DNA from: JADJNW01 sp964517175
GTDB lineage: Bacteria > Bacteroidota > Bacteroidia > Chitinophagales > Saprospiraceae
Direction of reading: 5' to 3'
Length of the DNA stretch: 18,182 nucleotides
Assembly (NCBI GenBank): GCA_964517175.1
Contig: CAZFBU010000088.1
Location: 1 to 18,182 of the forward strand
The notes under the pieces: model-generated
Told to the model about the DNA's origin: nothing
The model's database searches: none
What the model saw: the letters and a program-made list of their open reading frames with translations, nothing else
Translations under genes and position numbers: made by a program
Part shown: one piece after another, positions 8,301-16,192 of the stretch
How the letters are laid out: each line of letters begins with the position of its first letter
Numbering within the stretch: the first letter of the stretch is position 1

Positions 8301-9359
8301 ATGTCAGTTTTGAATCAAAGATTTCCGCAAAACCCTATTTTAACCACAAAAGATATTGAGCCGAGCCATGAAGGCTTGATGATTGAATGCGTATTGAATC
8401 CGGGCGTTTTCTCTTTCGAAGGCAAAACCTGGATGATCGTGCGGGTAGCCGAGCGCCCTGTGCAAAAGGAAGGCATCGCCTCTTTTCCGGTCATGCAGGC
8501 GGACGGCAGCCTGGAAATTATGGAATTTGCCACGGACGATCCCGATGTGGATCTCTCCGATGCGCGATATGTGCGCTACAAAGGCACGACCTATCTCAGC
8601 ACCATTTCGCACCTGCGGCTGGTGTGTAGCGACGATGGCGTTCATTTTTACGAGCCGGATGATTTTCCGACGAAAATTTTTGGCAATAGTGAATTGGAAG
8701 CTTTTGGCATCGAAGATTGCCGGGTGACCAAGATTGACGGAACGTATTATCTGACGTACACGCAGGTTTCCGAAAGTGGCGTTGGCGTTGGGCTGATGAG
8801 CACGCGCGACTGGCGCAACATCGACCGCAAAGGCATGATCATCGCGCCGCACAACAAGGATTGCGCACTTTTCGAAGAAAAAATCAACGGCAAATATTTC
8901 TGTCTGCACCGTCCGTCGGGCGTGGATCTGGGCGGCAATTTTATCTGGATAGCCAATTCGCCGAACATGACCCACTGGGGCGAGCACCATTGCATCCTGC
9001 ATACGCGGGAAGGCATGTGGGATTGCGCGCGCGTAGGCGCGGGCGCAGCACCGATCAAGACCCACGAAGGCTGGTTGGAAATTTACCACGGCGCAGATTT
9101 CAATAATCGCTACTGCCTGGGCGCATTGCTGCTGGATTTGCACGATCCGACCAAAGTGCTGGCGCGCTCACATGATCCGATCTTCGAGCCGGTGGCAGAT
9201 TACGAAAAAACGGGCTTCTTTGGCAATGTCGTTTTCACGAACGGGCATCTCGTCCATGGCGATGAAATTACGATGTACTACGGCGCTTCCGACGAAGTGA
9301 TCTGCGGTGCGAAGTTGTCCATTGAAAATATTTTGTCAAGTTTGAAGGTACTTTCTTAA
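8301..9359 (+). CDS. GH130-family beta-mannoside phosphorylase (or mannosidase)
   Basis: A 352-residue protein without a signal peptide, so cytoplasmic. GH130 enzymes have a five-bladed beta-propeller and mostly split beta-mannosides with phosphate, giving mannose 1-phosphate; some members hydrolyse instead. Supporting motifs: NPILTTKDI near the N-terminus, VLNPGVFSFEGKTWMIVRV, SHLRLVCSDDGVHF, the catalytic-region motif GIEDCRV (E138, D139, C140, R141) where D139 matches the family's general acid Asp, DGTYYLTYTQ, ALFEEKINGKYFCLHRPSG, WDCARVGAGAAPIKTHEGWLEIYHGAD, LGALLLDLHDP, and MYYGASDEVI near the end. Most family members have EDPR where this has EDCR. The retained basic K...HRP stretch is more like phosphorylases than the hydrolytic members, but the activity is not certain. 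It heads an operon with the MFS transporter (46 bases downstream). The ATG at 8301 gives the normal family N-terminus. No clear Bacteroidota-type promoter was recognised in 8198-8300. Confidence 0.9.
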   Translation: MSVLNQRFPQNPILTTKDIEPSHEGLMIECVLNPGVFSFEGKTWMIVRVAERPVQKEGIASFPVMQADGSLEIMEFATDDPDVDLSDARYVRYKGTTYLSTISHLRLVCSDDGVHFYEPDDFPTKIFGNSELEAFGIEDCRVTKIDGTYYLTYTQVSESGVGVGLMSTRDWRNIDRKGMIIAPHNKDCALFEEKINGKYFCLHRPSGVDLGGNFIWIANSPNMTHWGEHHCILHTREGMWDCARVGAGAAPIKTHEGWLEIYHGADFNNRYCLGALLLDLHDPTKVLARSHDPIFEPVADYEKTGFFGNVVFTNGHLVHGDEITMYYGASDEVICGAKLSIENILSSLKVLS

Positions 9360-9405
9360 AACGGGTTCAGACAAAAACACCTGAACACCCTAACGCAAAA
9401 GTAAC

Positions 9406-10695
9406 ATGCTAAACAAACTAAAACAGGAACTGGAGTTTTTCGGATCACACCCGCTGGGTATGCGAATGCTGCTGCTCACGAATCTGATCTACGCGCTGGT
9501 ACTGCCGATCATCGAGTTGTTTATCGGGGCATACATCATGCGCAATTCGTCGGATGTCAGTTTGGTGGTGGTTTTTCAACTGGCGCTTTACACCGGCATT
9601 CCGCTGACGTTTATGATCAACGGGTTTCTGCTGAATCGCTTTCACATTTCCAGGCTCTATTCCTTCGGGATGCTGCTGAGCGGTATTTCCATGACCGTCA
9701 TGATGACGCTGGAACGCCTCGACACCTTCGGCGTAGCCGCTGCCGGATTGATCATGGGCTTGTCCTACGGCTTTTTCTGGGCGAATCGCGACTATTTGGC
9801 GCTCGATACCACTAAAGATGAAAATCGAAATTACTACTATGGCATTGAGACGTTTTTTTATACGCTGACCTTTATTATCGTGCCGTTCATCGTGGGGGCT
9901 TTTATTGCTACAACGCAGAAACAGGGCTGGTTTGGCGGCAATGTGAATGTCGCTTACTACATTCTCACCGGCGTCGTATTTGGCTTGACGGTCATTGCCT
10001 CTGTTTTGGTGCATCGCGGTCAGTTTACCAATCCGAAAAAAGCGCCCTTTCTGTTTTTAAAATTCGACAAACTCTGGAATAAAATGCTCCAGCTCTCCGC
10101 GCTGAAAGGCGTGGCGCAGGGCTACATCGTCACCGCGCCGGTCATGCTCATCATGAAGCTGGTGGGCGAAGAGGGCGAGCTCGGTTTGATCCAATCCATC
10201 GGGGCATTTCTCTCGGCGATTATGCTGTACATCCTGGGGCGGGCGACCAAGCCGAAGCATCGCCTGGCGATTTTTGCGGCGGGGCTGTCGCTGTTTGTGC
10301 TGGGCGCGCTGTTCAATGCGGCTTTGTACTCGGCGCTGGGCGTGATTCTGTTCGTGCTCTGCCTCATTTTTGCGCGGCCACTGCTCGACATTGCGTACTT
10401 CCCCATCCAATTGGGCGTAATCGACATCGTAGCGGCGAAGGAAAAACGCAACGAGTTTGCCTACATTTTTAACCATGAATTGGGCTTGTACATTGGGCGT
10501 TTGTTTGGTTGCGGCTTGTTCATTTTGCTGGCGCGCAATGTCAGCGATGACGTGGCGCTGCGCTACGCCTTGCTGGTGATCGCTTTGATTCAGTTTATAT
10601 CCATTTTCGTAGCGAGAGGCATTCTCAAAGACCCCGCTTGGAATAAAGAAGCTGCGGAAGAACAGGAGCCTGCAATTTTGAAAGAACCGATTTAA
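9406..10695 (+). CDS. MFS transporter, probable inner-membrane oligosaccharide/disaccharide importer
   Basis: A 429-residue polytopic membrane protein with about 12 predicted helices. The first is at ~21-43 (LLLTNLIYALVLPIIELFIGAYI), with two halves separated by a basic loop near 205-225 (HRGQFTNPKKAPFLFLKFDKLW). A polar segment at ~120-147 (FFWANRDYLALD, then ENRNYYYG) follows the fourth helix and is a plausible substrate or gating element. The C-terminal tail is short and acidic (KEAAEEQEPAI). It sits between GH130 and a glycan-active-looking lipoprotein, with 46 and 33 bases of spacing, so it is most likely co-transcribed and imports the GH130 substrate. MFS-GH130 neighbours are common in mannoside loci of this phylum. 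A short inverted repeat, GTTCAG (9365-9370) with CTGAAC (9381-9386), lies in the spacer before it. The substrate is inferred only from context. Confidence 0.88.
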   Translation: MLNKLKQELEFFGSHPLGMRMLLLTNLIYALVLPIIELFIGAYIMRNSSDVSLVVVFQLALYTGIPLTFMINGFLLNRFHISRLYSFGMLLSGISMTVMMTLERLDTFGVAAAGLIMGLSYGFFWANRDYLALDTTKDENRNYYYGIETFFYTLTFIIVPFIVGAFIATTQKQGWFGGNVNVAYYILTGVVFGLTVIASVLVHRGQFTNPKKAPFLFLKFDKLWNKMLQLSALKGVAQGYIVTAPVMLIMKLVGEEGELGLIQSIGAFLSAIMLYILGRATKPKHRLAIFAAGLSLFVLGALFNAALYSALGVILFVLCLIFARPLLDIAYFPIQLGVIDIVAAKEKRNEFAYIFNHELGLYIGRLFGCGLFILLARNVSDDVALRYALLVIALIQFISIFVARGILKDPAWNKEAAEEQEPAILKEPI

Positions 10696-10728
10696 GAATT
10701 GGTTATTGTTGATTGATAATTTTGAAAA

Positions 10729-12468
10729 ATGAAACGAACGAACTTTTTCATACTCAATGTTTTAATTTTTACATTTTTTGCTTGTAAGCAAACACCCGAG
10801 CCATTTGAACCTACCGCACCGCCGGTAGCGCAGGCAGCAATTCCCCGCGTAGCTGGCATGCCCAATCAGCCGGAGCCTTACAACATGAAGGATTGGGAGG
10901 AAACAGCCAGAGAATTTGACGCCTACATTTACGATTTCAATCAGAAAGGCGAATTTCTGCCCTTCATCTGGCGCGATACGAACCGGCGCAACCTCGACCA
11001 GGAAACCTTTGGCATTTACACCGCACTCGGCGATATCCGGCAGGGAACGGGCAAGAACCTGGAAGCGCACGAAGGCTTGGCGGTACTGGGCTCTATTCTC
11101 GGCGCGACGCTCGTTGGCATCGACAAAAGCGATCAGGATGGCAATAATTACGTCAAGATGGCGCGCAATTATTTCAACAAAGATACCGGCTGGAATATCG
11201 TGATGAACTTTACGAATCCGGCAGGGCACATCGGCGGTGGCTACGGCAACGACTGGTGGTACGACGTGTACAACAACGTGCTGTTCTACGCGGTTGGTAA
11301 TTACTACCCGGACGAAGGCTACGATGACATCATGCGAACGGTTGCCGATCAGTTTTACAAATCCGATTCTATTCTCGGCGATAATTATAGCTATTCCTAT
11401 TTCGATTTTAAAAATATGAAGCCCGAAACCAACTGGATCGTGCCGCAGGAAGATGTGGGAGCGGGCTACGCGTTTATTTTGTACGCAGCCTACCAAAAAT
11501 TTGGCGATGAAAAATACCTGGCGGCAGCCAAGCACGCGCTGACGGTTTTGCAAAATCAACCAGAAAACCGCTTTTACGAAATTCTCATGCCCTTTGGTGC
11601 TTACGTCGCAGCGCGCATGAACGCGGAGCAGGGCACGGATTTTGACGTGGCAAAATTCATCAACTGGACGCTCGATGGTGACGCGACCAACCGCATTGGC
11701 TGGGGCGCACTTTCCGACAATTGGGGCGGCTACGACGTGCACGGCGTCATCGGCAGCACCGATCACAACGGCGGTTACGGCTTCCTGATGAACACTTTCG
11801 ATGTGGCTTGGCCTTTCACGGCGACGGTGCGCTACGACCAGCGCTACGCCCGGGCGGTGGGCAAGTGGCTGCTCAATGCGGCGAATGCAGCGCGGATGTT
11901 TTATCCATATGAAATGCCGGATTCGCTGCAAGCGATTCCCGATCACAAGGCGGTAACCAAGAACGTCATTGCGTACGAGGGGATCATCAAGGAATCGACT
12001 TACGAAAAATTCAAAGGCATCACGCCATTTGTGCAGGGCGATGGACCGAACTGGGCGCCGGGCATGCCGCCAGAAACCATGTTTTCCGTGTACGGAAGCG
12101 GGCACGTGGGCGTTTTCGGTGGCGTCATTCAAAAAACGAATGTGGAAAAAATTCTCCGGATCGATTGTCTAAAAACGGATATGTTCCGGCAACACGAGGC
12201 TTATCCGACGTTTTTGTACTTCAATCCTTACGCGGAGTCGAAAAGCGTCATCATCAACGTTGGCGCTGAAGCGGCGGACATTTACGACGCGGTAAACCGT
12301 GAGATGCTGCAAACCGGCGTTGCCGACGAAGTGCGCTTCGACATCCCCGGCGATGCTGCGCGCCTGCTCGTGCTCGTGCCGGCGGGAAGTGATTATACCC
12401 AGGAAGGGAATAAGCTGTTGGCGAATGGCGTGCCAATAGACTTCAGATATAGCGGTATTTCCGAATAG
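10729..12468 (+). CDS. lipoprotein of an unrecognised enzyme-like family, paralogue of the secreted protein upstream
   Basis: A 579-residue predicted lipoprotein. The signal peptide ends in a lipobox (FTFFAC, Cys19), followed by a Pro/Glu-rich linker (KQTPEPFEPTAPP). The rest, ~37-575, aligns along its whole length with residues ~28-553 of the secreted protein at 707-3826. Shared features: IPR..GMPNQP.PYN at the start, then NDWWYD (D175 and D179), FYEILMPFG (E284), AARMNAEQGTDFDVAKFINW, GWGALSDNWGGYDVHGVIG, VRYDQRYARAVGKWLLNAANAARMFYP (V367-D370), KTNVEKILRIDCLKTDMF, YFNPYAESKSV and a closing beta-rich part. Conserved acids D175, D179, E284 and D370 are candidate active-site residues. Helix-rich repeats plus a C-terminal sandwich suggest an alpha/alpha-toroid hydrolase or lyase. 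I do not recognise a named family. It has no LamG or PKD modules, unlike its paralogue. It is the third gene of the GH130-MFS operon, 33 bases after MFS, and is followed by a terminator. A role at the cell surface or in the periplasm, making the imported sugar, is inferred. Confidence 0.85.
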   Translation: MKRTNFFILNVLIFTFFACKQTPEPFEPTAPPVAQAAIPRVAGMPNQPEPYNMKDWEETAREFDAYIYDFNQKGEFLPFIWRDTNRRNLDQETFGIYTALGDIRQGTGKNLEAHEGLAVLGSILGATLVGIDKSDQDGNNYVKMARNYFNKDTGWNIVMNFTNPAGHIGGGYGNDWWYDVYNNVLFYAVGNYYPDEGYDDIMRTVADQFYKSDSILGDNYSYSYFDFKNMKPETNWIVPQEDVGAGYAFILYAAYQKFGDEKYLAAAKHALTVLQNQPENRFYEILMPFGAYVAARMNAEQGTDFDVAKFINWTLDGDATNRIGWGALSDNWGGYDVHGVIGSTDHNGGYGFLMNTFDVAWPFTATVRYDQRYARAVGKWLLNAANAARMFYPYEMPDSLQAIPDHKAVTKNVIAYEGIIKESTYEKFKGITPFVQGDGPNWAPGMPPETMFSVYGSGHVGVFGGVIQKTNVEKILRIDCLKTDMFRQHEAYPTFLYFNPYAESKSVIINVGAEAADIYDAVNREMLQTGVADEVRFDIPGDAARLLVLVPAGSDYTQEGNKLLANGVPIDFRYSGISE

Positions 12469-12504
12469 CCCGCAAAACGATCATGACTATGCAATAATTT
12501 TCGG

Positions 12505-12532
12505 CCCTCGCCTTTTTCGGCGGGGGTTCTTT
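12505..12532 (+). terminator. intrinsic terminator of the GH130 operon
   Basis: CCCTCGCC (505-512 of the 12,000s) pairs with GGCGGGGG (12519-12526) through a TTTTTC loop with one G-T pair, and is followed by TTCTTT. It lies 36 bases after the stop of the lipoprotein gene. The minus-strand version lacks a T-run, so it serves mainly the + strand. Confidence 0.75.
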
Positions 12533-12542
12533 GGTTGTAAAA

Positions 12543-12698
12543 TCATCGGACAAGATACGCCTGAAACGTTTTACACTCCCGCACCACGCGCTCGTAATGA
12601 CGGGTGTCGGCGTAATTGTCGCGCAGCAACAGAACACCGTGGTTACCAATAAATAAAACAAAAAGACCGCCTGTAAAATACGCGGGATTAATATTGTT
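12543..12698 (-). pseudogene. possible remnant of a minus-strand gene (C-terminal end only)
   Basis: Between two stop codons, this minus-strand frame is open for about 50 codons and has no good start. It reads NNINPAYFTGGLFVLFIGNH, then GVLLLRDNYADTRHYERVVR, then ECKTFQAYLVR, ending in TGA at 12543-12545. Two things make it look like real coding sequence: the codon choice (CGC, GAC, GCC, GTG, CAG, GAG) differs from the AT-rich spacer around it, and the residues form a plausible hydrophobic segment followed by a charged tail. I cannot assign a family. It could equally be a chance open frame. Its 3' end lies beside the terminator hairpin at 12505-12526. Confidence 0.3.
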
Positions 12699-12872
12699 TT
12701 AATAAGTGTTGTGAAACTTAATTTAAAAGTAACCCAAAAAAGCTAAAAATTTAACATAAGAAACTGGTAACCAATAATTAACCCTATAATAACTAACGCT
12801 TAATAAGGGCTTAAACTAGCGTGAGTAGCTTCGTCTCGACAAACACACCTAAATACTAAAAAGTAACTCACT
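12699..12872 (+). promoter_or_regulatory. AT-rich leader and presumed promoter of the SusC/SusD operon
   Basis: The 404-base spacer between the lipoprotein gene and SusC holds the terminator, the possible gene remnant, and then this strongly AT-rich part. It must contain the SusC promoter because a terminator lies upstream. I could not find a convincing Bacteroidota -33 TTG / -7 TAnnTTTG pair, so no precise promoter is called. A GGTAACC palindrome lies at 12766-12772. No riboswitch or structured RNA was recognised. Confidence 0.4.
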
Positions 12873-15800
12873 ATGTTTAAGAAAGTATTTCGAGCTTTAG
12901 TTTTTCTAATGCTCTTCACGCAATTGCTCATTGCCCAAAACATCACTGGAAAAGTGACCGATGCTGGTGGCACGCCGCTGATCGGTGTTTCTGTGCTAGT
13001 GGCGGGTACTTCAACCGGCACCGTAACGGAAATCGACGGCAGCTACAGCATAAGTGCTAGCCAGGGTGAACAGCTACAGTTTTCGTACATTGGTATGCTT
13101 CCGCAGGCTATCACTGTCGGTGGTGAATCCGTTATTAACATTACCATGCAGGCTTCCGAAACCAGCCTGGCGGAAGTGGTCGTCATTGGGTATGGTACGA
13201 TCAAAAAGGAAAACCTGACCGGTGCTGTGGACCAAATTTCGGTTGCCGATATTGAAAATCGCCCGATCAACAACGTGGGGCGCGGTTTGCAAGGCTTGAT
13301 TCCAAATTTGAACATCGTTTTTACCGATGGTACGCCAGGTGCTACACCTCAATTCAATGTGCGCGGGGTGACTTCGATCAACGGCGGCGATCCACTGATT
13401 TTGATTGATGGCATTCCTGCTGATCCGGAATTGGTGACGCTTTTGAATCCAAATGACATCGAAAGCGTTACCGTATTGAAGGATGCAGCCTCAGCAGCAA
13501 TTTATGGCGCGCGGGGTGGTTTTGGTGTTATTCTCATCAAAACGAAAACCGGTACAACGATTAAACCACAAGTGAATTATTCTGCCTTCGTTGGTATTAA
13601 TACGCCGACTATTTTGCCAGAACCCGTGACCGATACCTACACCAGTATGTTGCTTTTTCACGAAGCGCGAAAAGCTTGGGATAACACCTTAGTTTATACC
13701 GAAGATCAGTTGGAGTACGCCCGCCAGCGCTCCGCCGATCCTTCCTTGCCAAATTTTCGCATTGCCAATGATGGCCGGTACGAATACTACGGCAATGTGG
13801 ACTGGTTTGATGAAATGTACGAAGAACAACAGCAAATGACCCAGCACAACCTGAGCTTCTCGGGTAGTACGGGCAATTTAAACTATTACCTTTCTGGCAG
13901 TTACCTGTTTCAGGATGGTATTTATGAATATGATGCGGATCAATTCGAGCGCTTTAATTTCCGCTCCAAGCTGGATTTTGCGGTGAATGACTGGTTGAGC
14001 ATTCGCAATAATACGTTTTACAATAACGGAAACTACGATTACCGAACCCTGGATGGCGGTACAGTGACTACCGAAAGATGGATAGCAATTCTGGGCAATG
14101 CACAGCAACTACCGACGAACCCTGATGGCACATGGACGTTCCCAGGGGGCTTATCACTTTCATTCTTGCGCGATGGTGGTCCTGGCTCAAACGTTACGCA
14201 AATCCTACAAAACACTACTGGCTTTGAAGCTTCCTTTTTTGAGGATAGCTGGAAAATCAATGGTGATTACACCTTCCAAGTAGATGGTTCGGATATAAAT
14301 GAATTTTATATCCAACAACCGTATCGTCGCTATGAATTGAATCCAGATGCAGAGTTTCTGCGCGGCGTGAGTCGAGTGTTGAATACCACCACGGACAATC
14401 GCTACCACGTTTTCAACTTATATACCAGCTACGAAAAGCAATTGGGTCGCCACTTTTTCCGTGGGATGGTTGGTTTCAACCAGGAACTGCGCACCTTCAG
14501 TTCCGTGACAGCGCGCCGAGACGATGTAGTGAGCAACCTGGGCTCTATCAATCTGGCAGTCGGCGAAGCACAGGTGGATGGCAGCGCCAGCGAATGGGCA
14601 GTGCGCGGTGTGTTCTATCGCTTAAATTACAATTTCGACGGCAAATACTTGTTTGAATTTAATGGTCGCTACGATGGTACGTCTCGTTTTCCACAAGACA
14701 ACCGCTTCGGGTTTTTCCCTTCTGCATCCGCGGGTTGGCGAATTTCCGAAGAAGGCTTCTTTGAAGGCTTGAAACCTGTAGTGAGCGACTTAAAGCTGCG
14801 TGCTTCTTACGGTGCGCTGGGCAATCAGCAAGTTGGCACGTACGCTTACATTCCTTCCATGACGACGTTCAATACGACGACAGTGGTCGGCGGCGAGCAG
14901 CCACTGGCAACATCAGCACCGGGCTTGGTTTCGCCTGATTTGACTTGGGAACGCGTAACCACACTCGACTTCGGGATTGATTTCAGCTTGTTTAATTACC
15001 GCCTGGCGACTTCTTTCGACTGGTACCAGCGCGAAACAACGGATATGTTGACCAAAGGTCGCACCTTGCCCGCAGTGCTGGGTACCGAAGAGCCATTAGA
15101 AAATGCCGCCGACCTTAGAACAATTGGCTGGGAAGTTTCTATCGACTGGAATGACCGCGTCAACCTATTCGGCAAAACGCTGAGCTACAACTTGGGTGTT
15201 GTTGCATCGGATTTCACGGCGGAAATTACCCGTTTCGACAACCCAAATAACTTCCTGGGCGATTTTTACGAAGGTCAAAACTTTGGCGACATCTGGGGCT
15301 ACGAAACGCTTGGCTTCTTCCAGTCGGAAGAAGAAATTGCCGAAGCGCCCGATCACTCCGAATTGATGCGCCGCCCGGCGAGCATCGCGCCTGGCGATTT
15401 GCGTTTTGCGGATTTGAATGGCGATGGTGTTATCAATCAGGGGGAATTCACGTTGGAAAATCCCGGCGATTTGAAAATTGTTGGCAACAGCCTCATCCGA
15501 TGGAGCTATGGCCTCCGGGGCGGTGTGAACTGGAATGGCTTCAGCTTGTCGGCTTTCTTTCAGGGCGTTGGCAAGCACGATTTCCTGCCGGGCAGAGACG
15601 ATGCTTTCATGTGGAGTGTTTTCAACCGCCCGAACAACGTCGTGCTTTCTCACATTGTTGACAATTACTGGACACCTGAAAATCGCGATGCTTACTTCCC
15701 GCGCCTGGTTGGCTTTACAGCACTTGGTGCTGGCAAACAACTCGCCGCACCTCAATCACGCTACATTCAGGATGCTTCTTACATTCGTCNNNNNNNNNNN

Positions 15801-16168
15801 NNNNNNNNNNNNNNNNNNNNNNNNNNNNNNNNNNNNNNNNNNNNNNNNNNNNNNNNNNNNNNNNNNNNNNNNNNNNNNNNNNNNNNNNNAAACAACTCGC
15901 CGCACCTCAATCACGCTACATTCAGGATGCTTCTTACATTCGTCTAAAAAACCTGACTTTCGGTTACACTTTGCCGCAAACCATTACGCGCCGGGCGGGT
16001 ATCGAACGTGTGAACATCTACTTCAGCGGTGAAAACCTTTGGGAAAATACGAATATGATTATGCCGGTCGATCCGGAATTGCTGAACGTGCCGGGTCAAG
16101 TCTGGGGTGATGGTCAGAACTATCCGTACCAGCGTAGCTATTCCATTGGTTTGAATGTAACTTTTTAA
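12873..16168 (+). CDS. SusC/RagA-family TonB-dependent outer-membrane transporter (interrupted by a spurious assembly gap)
   Basis: An outer-membrane active transporter for oligosaccharides, working with the SusD encoded 24 bases downstream. The 100-N run at 15790-15889 breaks the frame. Deleting the Ns and one 55-base copy joins the part ending QSRYIQDASYIR to LKNLTFGYTLPQTITRR, giving 1046 residues, typical for the family. Visible parts: a signal peptide (MFKKVFRALVFLMLFTQLLIAQ); a carboxypeptidase-regulatory-like domain from ~23 (NITGKVTDAGGTPLIGVSV); the SusC signature EVVVIGYGTIKKENLTGAV at the start of the plug; the plug motifs FNVRGVTSINGGDPLILIDG and DIESVTVLKDAASAAIYGAR; beta-barrel strands; a Ca-like loop DLNGDGVINQGEF near the C-terminus; and the final aromatic strand ending SYSIGLNVTF. 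The ATG at 12873 gives a good signal peptide. The substrate is inferred from neighbours only. Confidence 0.95.
15735..15789. repeat. left copy of a 55-base duplication flanking the second N gap
   Basis: Identical to 15890-15944. It begins AAACAACTCGCC and ends CTTACATTCGTC. Same length as the duplication at the first gap, which points to one assembler k-mer setting. Confidence 0.95.
15790..15889. other. assembly gap of exactly 100 N
   Basis: A fixed-length scaffold gap inside the SusC gene. Identical 55-base flanks show that the joined contigs overlap. Collapsing 155 bases restores the frame, so the downstream reading frame ending at 16168 is the true SusC C-terminus. Confidence 0.97.
15890..15944. 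repeat. right copy of the 55-base duplication flanking the second N gap
   Basis: Identical to 15735-15789 and continuous with the C-terminal coding sequence of SusC. Confidence 0.95.
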
Positions 16169-16192
16169 GTAAAATTTTAAAAAAGTGAAATT

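Noticed and set aside
10762..12132. Long open frame of about 456 codons on the minus strand opposite the lipoprotein gene
   Set aside because: It is a shadow of the + strand gene. The product shows no recognisable domain, whereas the + strand has a lipobox, a paralogue and operon spacing.
12641..12777. GGTTACCAATAA (12641) and GGTAACCAATAA (12766) as a pair of operators for the SusC promoter
   Set aside because: Only two short sites are present, the first falls within the possible gene remnant, and no regulator gene is in the window; a chance match is plausible.
15410..15460. DLNGDGVINQGEF in SusC as an EF-hand or dockerin
   Set aside because: This DxNxDG loop is a common feature near the C-terminus of SusC proteins and does not indicate a cellulosome-type module.
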